Source: Pteria penguin (lineage: Eukaryota > Mollusca > Bivalvia > Pterioida > Pteriidae). From it: a DNA stretch of 64,000 bases. Below the pieces are notes generated by a model. The model worked only from the letters and a program-made list of their open reading frames with translations, was not told the DNA's origin and did no database searches. The stretch lies in the NCBI GenBank assembly GCA_035048485.1, contig CM068580.1:37296085-37360084 (forward strand). The letters run 5' to 3'. Below are positions 47,150 through 58,574 of the stretch, piece after piece. Every line of letters starts with the position of its first letter. Positions within the stretch are counted from its first letter, which is position 1. The position numbers and the translations under genes were made by a program.

Positions 47150-50100
47150 AAACATAATAAACAGAACATTGTATTAGTGCTACTGTATGATATGGGCCAA
47201 AATTTAATGATTAAAATGATAAGAATTCATGAGTCGTAATGTTAATATAAGTGGCCTAAACCAAATCTATAGACTTCAGGTAAAACACTGGAGATCTTAT
47301 ACTACCATAATGCACCAATACAATATTCTCTTTAATATGCTTCCTGTGACACAAAGTTGCACAAACACTGAGATTTTAATTCTAAAACAGAAAATTGAAA
47401 TTCAACTTCTTTTCTACACTACAGAGTTCTCATAATGGTAGTGCAATCTACAGGACATGATCACATTTACCCTACTAATATCTTAACTTCACAAGACAAA
47501 CGATTTTAACTTACCACGCATAACAACATTTTAACATGGATAGTACTAGGAGTCAGATAACAACTTACAACATCACAATACTAGTATATTACCCTTACCT
47601 TATTTGATACTTATGTACTGTATATTATGTTTATATTTTAAAATGTTAAACATCATAATAACTCAAAATTCTTAGCAATGTAATGTTTAACATCAAGAAC
47701 AAGTAAGGTCAAGAATGGTCTATTTAATTTTTTGCAGATCAAGTAAAATATTCCACAGGGAAGTAGTTGTATGATAAAAAGGAGATACATTTTTCATATT
47801 TAAAGCATATACAAGCTGTAACTTTTTAACAATTTCTGGTATGTTTTTTTTTTTTTTTGATGTCAAAATGGTTCTACCATGCAAAATTAAGAATGTGTGA
47901 AAAAAATCAGCCAATATAAATCACTTACTGGCCCATAAAACATGCCACTTCCTGCTACACAAAAGCATTTCTTTTCGGGACAGAAACAAGTCAGAGAGAA
48001 AGATGACAGCATGTTACATGTACATAGTTCGCAAAATTCTCTCTGCCAAACTTAATTATTTTTAGTAGAATTACGGTAGATTTACGTATAAAAATGGTAT
48101 ATGCATATTTTAAATAAAAGTTACCACTTATATTGTTTTACTATTCATTACTCAAAACAGAAAACATCATGCATTTCAGTAATTGCCTTTCATGTCAAAT
48201 GAGAAAATGTACCAAACTTATTGCAGTAAAACTTGCTTAAAATGAATTTTTATGGACGTTAATATAAACTTAGTTATAATCAGAATTTGCAAAATTAATA
48301 TAGCAAAGACTTTAAGTTCATTATACCTTGCAATGAATTCGTACCAATTACCATACAAATTACAAACAAATAAAATAATGTTATGAAATAAACCATGAAC
48401 AGTGAATTGTTGCTCAATTTTTCACACAAAAGCAAGGAATACAATAAGTTGAATTAAACTAAATAAAGAAGTCACTGATATTATACTGCTTTTGTTTAAC
48501 GTTAATGAAAGATTCAGTAGAGGACAAATCTAGAAACTTTTTCCAAGGAACATCTTTGTGACTTTGTGAGTGCTGGTAGCTTAATGTTTATCCAATGAAT
48601 ATCAATCTTTATGTCTATGACAGCACTTTAACCACTTATTGCTCTGCAAACAATGCCAGGTCTTGATTTAAGTCACCCTGTATTGGCTTTGAAAGTCTCA
48701 TCACCAAGTCTTTGGGCCAAATCTTCAGTTTGAGACAAAAAGATTTGGTCAATTAACAGAATGTTTGGATTCCATTTTGTCTTAAACCCCTCAATAAACA
48801 CATTCTCAACAAAAGTGTGTGAAAATGAACTGCGGTGTTTGAAAGATTTTGAAGTAACAATAACATCTCATGACTATTGGTGGATGTTACAGAGCTTAGC
48901 TTAAAAAACAATTTAAACATAATTACATGATCGGGTAGATATCTGATAAATAATGACATTATCATTCAAAATATGGGCTGTGTAAATACCGTATGTGATT
49001 GTGTCAAAAGCCCTTAACCATGACTTCCAGCAGAGACTCAAGAATCCAGTATTTTGGTGAATGCATATTCCATCAAACCTACCGGTACACAACACTAATA
49101 TAATGAGCAACATAAACCATGGCATCCCCTCACTATGGTATATTTGACACATTTGTGTATTGCCCCTTGTAACCTTAACCTTTGACTTCAAAAAGGTTCT
49201 TCCTCACACCATGTTATAAATTTGTGAGGCCAAAAGCTGGGGGTATTTCAATGAAAACCTGGGTCTCCTGACACTTAGCATACACATTCTGCCACTTTGA
49301 AAAATAAAAAAAAAACACCACCACTACTTTAATTTTTTAACAATTGCCATAGTGGAAGCCAAAGGATGACCCAAAAAAAAAATCAGTCCAGAAACCAAGA
49401 AGAGTTTTAGAACAGAGAGAACTGATACACATGTACAGAATCTGACGTCAGAACATTAACAAATGCAAACATGTTTTTTAATTAAATATGCACACATGAT
49501 GTGAATGTATATCAGTTGTCTGTTTATGGCTCATATTTCCTAGTTTAGATTACCTCTTATTCTTTATCAAAAGATAAAAAGGCACAAAGGAAATTCTAAA
49601 TTTGTGATTATATTTAACCCATACATTATGGTGAAATGAACACTTAACAGTCAAGTCGTCAGATAAATAAGCATTGGTTAAACTCAGAATTAGATTAGAC
49701 TTGCTCTCTCCATCGCTGCTTTCTTTTAGGGTAATGGCCCATGGGACAATAGTTTTAAGTGCTACAATATATTGTAATAACCATACTCTGATCGCTCCCA
49801 TCAAGTGTGCCATGTACATATATAATGCGCTAATGGGCACAGTTACAGCGCTCCCTGCTATCATGTTCACAACGTTCTAGGCATACACACAAAAACTTAG
49901 TAGTAACAGTTGCAACAAAGAAATGTTTTGTTTACCTGATATTCTTGAAGTTGCAACACCCTGCTGCAACTGTAAAAAAGAACAACCCAAACCATGGCAT
50001 CCAGTCACACGGCAACAAAATCTGCGGTAATATTAAATCGGCCTTGACATTTTACCTTTTGACCACAAAATCAATAGGGATCTTCCTCTCATTATTAGTA

Positions 50101-51250
50101 AGCTATAACTGAAGTATGAGCCCAATAGGGCCAAAACTGAGACTTTAAGAGCGTCTACAAGGTTTTTCTATGATGATCTCAAGTGACCTTAGCCTTTGAC
50201 CTTTTAACCCCAAAATCAATAGGGATCTTTCTCTACTTATACTTCATTACATGTGAAGTATGAAGTCAATAGGGGCAAAACTGTGACTTCTAGAGCATTT
50301 ACAAGGTTTTGTTACAGACACAAGCACTCATGCACACCTATACACCAACAGTACTGTAACTAATATATATCTGCTGCATGGGGATAATGAAGGTAATGCC
50401 AGATCTATATCAAAATATGAGACTTATGGCGGAGAACCTTGGACTATTTACAAGAAAATTAATTCTCGAAGTCAAACATCCGGGTATTTGGTAATGAGCA
50501 TTCAGAATATCTGAGGTAAAGCATCAGACTGTATCGCAGAGAGCAATGCATGTTCCGGGAGGAATTTTGGTAAAAAGAAATAAGTAAAATATTTTATCGT
50601 TTAAACAAGTAAATTTTGAATACATGTTTTACACAAGAAAAACCCTTCAGAATAAATAGTTTTCGAATGCACAAAATTTTATTGGAGTTCCCTTTTTAAT
50701 TTTATTTATTTCCTTTTATTTTATTTTATTCCCTTTTCAGCCATTTTGGAGGTGAAGCTGGAGTTTTTGCTTCACATTCATACCAATTACAATTATTGTG
50801 AGAAAGTTGTCTATATTTTCCCTCCTCTGAAAACATTTTAACATTGTTCAATAGTTTTATTATTGAATAACAATTGCAAAAATTCAAGAAGCATCCTTCG
50901 TTCGGAGAATTTCCTTCACACAATTTGGTTGATTTATGCACAAATATTCAGTCATTTACCTCCACAATGGCGGAAAAAGGAAGCAACTCCTATAAAATTT
51001 TATGCATTCGAAAACTATCTATTAATTCTTGAAGTCGGCCTGACATCACACCAAGATCTAACGGAAGATATGACTGCAGTTTGAAATAATGAGATTTCAA
51101 AATATCAGATTTCTCATACAAAGCAACGATAAATCCAGAGACTTATCCCCCGACTAATATAGTCCAATTTGGGTCATGTGACCAATTCGACATAGAGAAT
51201 ACAGAAGAACTTAAAGCTGTATTAACGCTGACAATAAACCCAGAGTTTTT
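47150..51250. other. Spacer upstream of VPS37-like gene
   Basis: No conserved exon recognised; an upstream VPS37 exon may hide here. Contains dispersed repeats (49010-49200 and 50040-50330, with TGACCTTTTGACC-type and AATCAATAGGGATCTT blocks) and a foldback (50648-51028). Confidence 0.45.
50648..51028. mobile_element. Foldback element with ~55-bp arms
   Basis: AATAAATAGTTTTCGAATGC ... AAAATTTTATTGGAGT at the left returns as ACTCCTATAAAATTTTATGC ... GAAAACTATCTATTAATT at the right; an inner pair is CCATTTTGGAGGTG / ACCTCCACAATGG. Non-coding. Confidence 0.65.
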
Positions 51251-51865
51251 CCCCAAACGTCATGGCCAGAATGCTAGAAGTTTCGGTACAAGGATGTTTC
51301 AGTACAAGGGCATTTTGGTACATAAAAAAGACATTTCGGTACAAGGAAAGACGTTTCGGTACAATGAAAAAGACGTTTCTGTACACTAAAAAGATGTTTC
51401 AGTACATATGTTTCTGTGATTTATTCACTATACTTAAGTCTGTGTGTGACATGATACAGCAAGCATGACTAGCCACACAGGTGACGCTTACTCCTACAGA
51501 CACATGGGTTAATTTTACTAAAGGACGTAGGCCTAAACGTATGTGTACTGCTGTGTCAGCCTATTCTGCATGTAAGCCAATTCTACACAGCACATTTTGT
51601 GACATTGTAATCACTTCCGTGTAAACACTGGTGCACATTTTTTAGGCCAGTTCTGTTTTATCTCTGATTGTGTACAATTAAAGAAAATAGACTCAGCCTC
51701 TAGTAAGAAGGCCTAATGATGAAGAAAAACAGTAGATCGAGCAAGATCATTTAGTTTACAATACACAGAAAAAAATATTGTTAGTTCATATGGCCCTGAG
51801 CCAACTATAGCAAATTTCAACTTTTCATTGAAATCCACTTCACGTCAGTTTTGTCTAAAATTATA

Positions 51866-52151
51866 TTTGTTTGTTTGATTGTTTGTTTGATTATTGTTTT
51901 ACGTCACTCCACGATTATTTCACGTATATGGTGACGGCATCTGCCTGATGCATTGCATACAAATTTAGACCTTTGCAACGGACCCACCCGAAGCAGTGAG
52001 GGATCTTTTACGTGCTATGCCTACTGTGACACGGGACCTCGGTTTTTACTGTCTCATCCGAAAGACAGAACACCGGTGTGCCCCGGGCGGGAGTCGAACC
52101 CGCGATCTCTTGATCACGAGCCGAGCACCTTATCCACTAGGCCACACCGGC
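51866..52151 (-). mobile_element. tRNA-derived SINE, family A
   Basis: On the minus strand GTGTGGCCTAGTGGATAAGG, B box GGTTCGACTCCCGCC, body as in other copies and a (TTGTTTGA) tail. A perfect 15-bp duplication TTGTCTAAAATTATA flanks it (51851-51865, 52152-52166). Confidence 0.92.
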
Positions 52152-52704
52152 TTGTCTAAAATTATAAGTCTGTTTCATTTTTATATACAATGTAACCTTG
52201 ATAGCGTCAAATAAGCCCACACAGTTGACATTCAGGTGACGGATGCGTACGCTGACATTAGCTATGTTTTTTTTATTTATACAACTGGATAACAAATAAA
52301 AATTGTATCACCGGATAGAGTAAAGATCAGTCTAAAAGTGTTGAATGTTATTTTGGTGGTTCTTTTTTTCAAACCAAGTTAACATAGGCAAGTGTGTTTA
52401 AGGGCACAGAATAGGCAGACAGCATAGTATACGTAAACTTCTTCAAGTAATATTTCATATTCTCGCTATAAAGTTCCTTAAGAAACTTACACCTTCCGCA
52501 ATGCTAACAACTGAGTTTTAACTGTATGCACTTCAAGAAAAATGCAGTTTACGTCCATACAAAAGTTAAAAATTTTACGTCTATATGTATACTCTTCTGC
52601 TTACTGTCTTTTATAGTATTTTTAAGTATGCATGATCACAAGTATGCGAGATAAATAAGGCATACGAGTTAAAAAATAAATAAATAAATAAACACATATA
52701 TATA

Positions 52705-52865
52705 TATAAAGCACAAAGACACTGCAGCTCACAAGGCACCCCATATTTCACTTATATTCGTTCCCCGTCTGGGACTCGAACCCACAACCTATGGTACCGA
52801 ATCACCTAGCTGTCATGCATCCGACCCTCTAACCGACTGAACTACCCTAGCTCCTCATAAATGGA
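52705..52865 (-). mobile_element. tRNA-like repeat, family C
   Basis: On the minus strand: A-box-like TAGTTCAGTCGGTTAGAGGG, B box GGGTTCGAGTCCC, then GAACGAATATAAGTGAAATA and a CTTTGTGCTTTATATA end. The same sequence occurs on the + strand at 54541-54690. The extra ~25 bases between arms rule out an ordinary tRNA. Confidence 0.75.
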
Positions 52866-54429
52866 GCTTTACAGGGCTCACACTGGCTTGAAAAAATGTG
52901 TAGCCACTTTTCTCGTGAAAGATGTATCGCCGCAGGGGCACAATGTCTTTCTCAGCTTAAGTTAGCTATTTACAGCTGTTTAACAAATGCATAACAGTTT
53001 TCTTTGTTTTTATATATTTATTGTCACTAATTATATTATTATACAATGGACAGTTAAAATATTGCTAAATGTAAAAATGATCAAAATAAGCACAGTGATG
53101 TACTAGCATAATGATTCTCTCACAAAATAAACATTGTTTCAAAATGAATTGTGGGACACTGTCAGTCACTACCTAGTACTTAAGAACCATAATTCTTCTA
53201 TTTTTTCACAAGAACATACTGCAGTCTACTCTTAGACACTGCATTCATGTGGGCTAGGTCCATGTTAGAACCCTCTCATAGTTTCATCACGGCTACAGTA
53301 TGGCTGTTACCAGCTGAAATATATGAGCCAAAAACATTAAAATATATGTTCCATACATTTAATTAATGAGTGATTTAAAATATACATAAATTCTATGTGC
53401 AAAAATAGACAGGACTACAAATATACTCTCGACAGACTAAAGCGATTCACTGCGCTTGCATACAGTTACGAAATATTTTATTTTGTAAGTCACGTATGCG
53501 TAATATGTTAATATCATTTTACATACCTTTACGGTTCTCATGATTGTCCTTTCTTATCACATTGCAGCCATCATTAAATGAATTTTGGACGCAAGCTTTG
53601 ATACATACGTCGCAAAGCATAAGGCCTAAAACCGAGTCATACTTTACCATAAGCGACTGAAACGCCAGCTCAAATTTTTAACTGAAGTTGATTTCTAAAC
53701 AGAGACATTATCCTTTATAAAAGATTTTGATTTCGACTTGGTATTTTTTACTTTAAAGCTAAAGAGCAAAAAGTTTGAGATTTACTAGACCGATCGTCGG
53801 TCAATTCAAAATTTCATTTAACTACATGTACGTTATCAAATTCTCGGTTGCATAAAGAATAACGAAATATTTCATTGTCGTATTCTAAACGGAAATTACA
53901 AACTAATAAAAAACAAATGATTAATTGTAGTTTCTCATAATTAAAACGTGTTCGTTTAAACTTAGTCCCTTATGATCACGGGTAATCGTTATGAAAACTC
54001 ATTAATTAATAAACATAATAAACGTGTGTACCTACCTTGACACCTTCTCGACGAGGTGTTAAAGTTATCTAACGGGGATTATTCCAATCAACCAATTAAG
54101 TCATCAACCGCTATTTGACTACAGCAGTCGGACAAAAGACTTCACGCGCCAGTGACTTTTACGTTCAACTTGTGTCAATTCAATACAAGAGAAAATACAA
54201 AACACGGAAAAATTGGCTTTCGCCAATTCATAATTTCTTTCGCCGATTCTGAACTTCTTTCGCCAATGGCGAAAATGGCGAAGGGCAGCGCGAGCCCTGC
54301 TTTAATATAGTTTAATAGCCAATCATCAGCTAATCGCATGCATGACAACACGGCCGTGGAAAGTGAAGGAATTTACCCGACGTAAACGCAGGCGGATCCT
54401 CTGAGAGAATACATCACTGAAAGAGACAT

Positions 54430-54793
54430 AAACATATAAAGCACAAATAGAATAAGTGAAACACCTGGGAGTACTATGGACCTTGGATCTCCGAAGAAAT
54501 ACCTGTAGAAAATAAAGACAAATTAGACAAACATATAAAGCTCAGGTAGCTCAGTCGGTTAGAGGGTCGGATGCATGACAGCTACATGTAGGTGGTTCGG
54601 TACCATAGGTTGTGGGTTCGAGTCCCAGATGGGGAACGAATATAAGTGAAATATGGGGTGCCTTGTTAGCTGTAGTGTTTTTGTGCTTTATATGTTTGTC
54701 TAATTTGTCTTTATTTTCTACAGGTATTTCTTCGGAGATCCAAGGTCCATAGTACTCCCAGGTGTTTCACTGATTCTATTTGTGCTTTATATA

Positions 54794-54800
<7 letters not shown>
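54430..54800. mobile_element. Foldback with ~105-bp arms enclosing a tRNA-like repeat
   Basis: Left arm ~54430-54540 (ATAAAGCACAAATAGAAT ... GTACTATGGACCTTGGATCT ... TTAGACAAACATATAAAG) is returned almost perfectly as complement at ~54685-54795. The centre (54541-54680) is a family C tRNA-like repeat with AGCTCAGTCGGTTAGAGGGT and GGTTCGAGTCCC boxes. A (TA)n tract follows at 54780-54848. Confidence 0.8.
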
Positions 54801-54850
<50 letters not shown>

Positions 54851-55720
54851 CATATCCTGAGGTACCGATGGGGCATACAGCATGGCACATTTCCGTAACA
54901 GTTGGCTAGTGCTGATCTTTTTATTTTCTTCTTGTATATAGATTGTCATAATATCCACTTTAATTTGTTTCTGTACCGATATTTAGGTACCGAAATGACC
55001 AAAATCGTGTACCAAAACGTCTCTGCGCCTTGTATGAAAACAACCTATTTTTGTGTACCAAAACATCCTTGTACCAAAATGTTCTGCACTCCATGGCCAG
55101 ACTCCTCAAGTACCTACGCAGACCAATAGAGACAGTGACGTCACGCCGATTTCGAGAATAAGACAAGATAATAAGTCATGATAAAAAAAGGCAATCATTC
55201 ATATCCTCATTCCATCAGGCATCACACCCTAACTGGCCTAACAGTAACTTTCCCCTAACTCGCCCAAGTTCATAACACATGTAAACCGTGAAAAACTGCT
55301 GCGGCATTATCAAAACTGGAATAATAATGGTATCCCACAATGAATAATTACGTTTTCCATCTTTAAGTACATGCATACCTTTTATTATCGGTAAACTGGA
55401 AGCATTTGCTAAATGTATTGAGAAATAGATTTAATCAGTAAATTATGTTAACTACGTCATCAAATTATGGGTGCATTCTAAAGGATTGCACTTTTGGTTG
55501 TTGTGAAATGTACAAGTCAACTCGCGCTTAACACAAGTTAGTTTTTGTCGAGTCGGCAAATGGTCTACATTACAACATAAATATATGTTTCTTTAAAAAT
55601 TGTGTTTCAAACTTGATGTTCGTAAATTTACGCTTAATTAATTCTAGTTCAATTTGAATGACCAAAAATACCAATACTCTATTCATATTGTTAATAAAAT
55701 TTATATGTGTATATACGTCT

Positions 55721-55785
55721 AGCTTCAGTATTTCGCCTTTCCCCACACTTGTTTACTGTCTGGGGAAAGGCGAAATACTGAAGCT
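55721..55785. repeat. Hairpin, 25-bp arms
   Basis: AGCTTCAGTATTTCGCCTTT-CCCCA on the left and exact complement on the right around a 15-base loop. Confidence 0.9.
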
Positions 55786-56013
55786 ATGTATATCAGTTCT
55801 TTAATGCGTGAACTGCACATGAGAATCATCTCTATTTTACTGACTACATCGTGCATTGTTATATTCTTCTTTATTTGCGAAGTCTACTCATAGGTTAAGC
55901 GTTATACCTAAAATACTTCATATTTCACTTTTACTTGACTCAGTTCAAATGAGGTTGTTTTACCGCGGACAATGTGTTAATTTACCGTATAATTCAGTAA
56001 AAGTTAACTGTGT

Positions 56014-56073
56014 ATAACCAGGGACTTATATATCTAGTTTCCAGTCCCTTTAGATATACAAGTCCCTGGTATA
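56014..56073. repeat. Palindrome of the AAGGACTTATA family
   Basis: ATAACCAGGGACTTATATAT and complement with an imperfect centre that itself repeats AGTCCCTTTAGATATACAAG. Confidence 0.75.
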
Positions 56074-57565
56074 ACGATAGCATATCTTGAGGAACTACTG
56101 GGATAAGAAAGCAGACAGCGTCACCAACATGGTCAACTCGCTGGGATGGGAACTGCTACGGATCAGAGGAGTAAAGATCCGCCTTCTTTGCTATTAAAGA
56201 TCCAGCATAATCTAGTTGCTATTCCGGCAGCGTCACCAACATGGTCAACTCGTTGGGATGTGAACTGCTACAGATCAGAAGAGTAAAGATCCGCCTTCTT
56301 TTCTATTAAAGATCCAGTATAATCTAGTGGCCATTCCGGCAGAACAATACCTAAAGTATAACGCTCAACATTTGAGTACACTTCGTATTCGAAGATCTCT
56401 CAAAAGAAAACCTCGTTTTAACTTTCTTATATGTCCGGTAGATAAATATCTACATAAGATTATAACGTCATTTTGAAAAAATACAAATTTTCAGATCAAA
56501 CTTTTAAATTCAGTTTTTTTTTTTTGTTTTTTTTTGGGGGGGGGGGGTTGTTTTGTTTTGTTTTTGTTTGTTTGTTTGTTTGTTTGTTGTTTTTTTTGTT
56601 TGTTTGGTTTTTTTTTTTTCGTTTTGCGAAACTCATTTCAACTGGTGAATGGTCTTTGCCAAACTATTTACAAATACGGCACATTTTCAATCACGTACAG
56701 TTTGGTAATAAATATGGCCTGCAGAATTTTACGACAATTTACCAGAATCTGAGTATTCTTTTTCTATTTATATATCTTGTTGTGGGATGAACCGTTTCAA
56801 TTAAGGAATGAATCTATTTTCGAAATATGGGGATATACCACAAAAAAGGATGGAAAATTGCATCATTGCGCGTAGCGCACGATGCATATGTTTTCCGCTT
56901 TTTTTTTTTTCGCGATATACCTCCAACCAACGAAAAACAAATTAGATTCATTCTTTATCATTTAATTCCTTTCAAACATGTTTTATATTCTCAGAAATTG
57001 GTACGTTCTATATGCACTATTTCTTAACAACTGTAAATGTCTGCCGCGATGGTGTGAATATTGACGTCACGGTTAAGAAAACGCGGGAAATTAGGTCGTC
57101 AAAGAAAAAAATAATTCGTGGATGAGATATACCACAAATTTTTAAACCAATAAAAAGGTGTGTTACATGTCAAATTAAATGAGTACAGGATACTAATATG
57201 GAAAATTTGACCAAGTACCCCTGTGACCGTCGACAGCTATCTGGACGCTAATGTTGGAATTTTGTTCAGAATTCAAACCTGTATGAAAATCTACTTTCGT
57301 GATACTCAGAAGAATCGGGGTTCCAGTGCAATCTGATTAAATTTCGAATTAGAGTGGGTTTCACCTTTTTTATAGCACTGAACACGTGTACAGCGAACTT
57401 GCGACCTGGTTCTCAGTAAAGTGATCATTTACCCATCGGACCGACTTTATTCATTATCATACTCGTCCAAGGTAATGTTCATAGAACGGTACAGTACATG
57501 ATGTCAAGATTTTACTCTTTGTGAATTTCAACATAATCTGGTTGGATCATGGATGTTGCAGAAGA

Positions 57566-57611
57566 ACCAAGGACTTATGAACAATCCCTCTTGTTTTTTA
57601 TAAGTCCTTGG
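57566..57611. repeat. Palindrome of the AAGGACTTATA family
   Basis: AACCAAGGACTTAT and ATAAGTCCTTGG around a ~20-base centre. Confidence 0.75.
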
Positions 57612-58574
57612 AAGAACTCATCATAGAAACCTATAGATCTTTTCGGGTTAGATGTGGGACTGACCTTAAGGGTAGCAAATAGTTTACGTTTCCTGTAAAA
57701 TGTCTAACGTTATAATAAGATATTGATCGTCTCTTATGTTATTTTTGGGGAACAATGGTGATTTTGTCACTCCAAACTTCAGTCCCGCAGTTAAGGTGAA
57801 AAGGTATATTGAAATGTATAAATACCTTGATAATAATCCTATTAGAATTATCGCCGATGTACAAAACAAATACAGCAGTGTTCAATCGCAAAGTGGCGAT
57901 GGAATCTCAGTCCTTAAAAATACAGCGAAAATTCCATGTTTTCATACAGGTTTGCGTTTTGGCGAGAGTCCCACCGCAGCCATTATCGTGGCAATAACCG
58001 TTAAAATGGGAAAGGGGGGGGGGGTATTTGGTAAAACCTTTCAGATTGACTAGATTGTTTACGAACGATATCATTTATTTATTTGTGTGTGTGCTTATCT
58101 ATTAATTTATCTCTTTTTTAAATTCTGCGCAATAATACCAGAAACCTATATACGCATGTGTATGTATGTCTCTGATGATACGTATATTTAAACATACATT
58201 TTAATCTCCATTTTTTTTTTATTGATATATATTTCAATATATTTTGATATAACATGGATGAAGTTAGATTAGTGTTATTCGTATTCTGACATCAAGGGCG
58301 CAGACCCAGAAACTATATTGAGATGATATCCATCATATGCGAATGTAGACGAAGGAAGTTCGAGTTGACTATGGGTCGAATTGTATACATGTATATATCG
58401 AAGTTTTTTGTTTTAATGAAAATAAAAAATAGATAAATGCCAGGTATGTTGCTTGAAAGTAAATGTGTAATGTATCTGAATGATACAAAAAAGTATCAAT
58501 TTGAAATAAAAATCAAAAAAAGGTACATTTACGATCAAGCAATATTGCGACAATCACAATTTGTCAAGACTCAA

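Larger units (their letters stand above)
51261..55100. repeat. Inverted GTTTCGGTACAA-repeat arms about 3.8 kb apart
   Basis: Left arm (51261-51416) has six or so units of TTTCGGTACA spaced 17-22 bp; the right arm (54971-55100) is the complement with the same spacing and a matching outer GGCCA ... TTTTGGTACAAGGATGTTT end. The interior carries SINEs and foldbacks but no recognised gene. It may be one large, partly degraded transposon. Confidence 0.5.
55101..58560. other. Spacer upstream of EIPR1
   Basis: No conserved coding exon. Notable pieces: a hairpin (55721-55785), two AAGGACTTATA palindromes (56014-56073, 57566-57611), a ~115-bp direct duplication (CAGCGTCACCAACATGGTCA twice, 56115-56340), a T/G-rich tract at 56510-56620, and a small GC-richer patch near 57050-57110 with TGACGTCA and GCGGGAAAT, which could be promoter motifs, though weakly supported. 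Confidence 0.45.

Noticed and set aside
54001..54060. Possible 5-prime noncoding exon on the - strand (GTCAAG|GTAGGT donor)
   Set aside because: A single donor-like site in a GC-richer patch is not enough; no link to VPS37 or TRAPPC12 can be shown.
54541..54625. Apparent tRNA gene
   Set aside because: Good A and B boxes, but extra bases between arms and a repeated copy at 52705-52865 with the same flanks make it a SINE-type repeat.
56473..56790. Phe-rich 105-codon frame
   Set aside because: Generated by a T/G homopolymer-like tract.
57329..58048. Possible further CAATCTGATTA element
   Set aside because: Start CAATCTGATTAAA and a CAGATTG further right exist, but flanking 9-mers do not match and arms do not extend.
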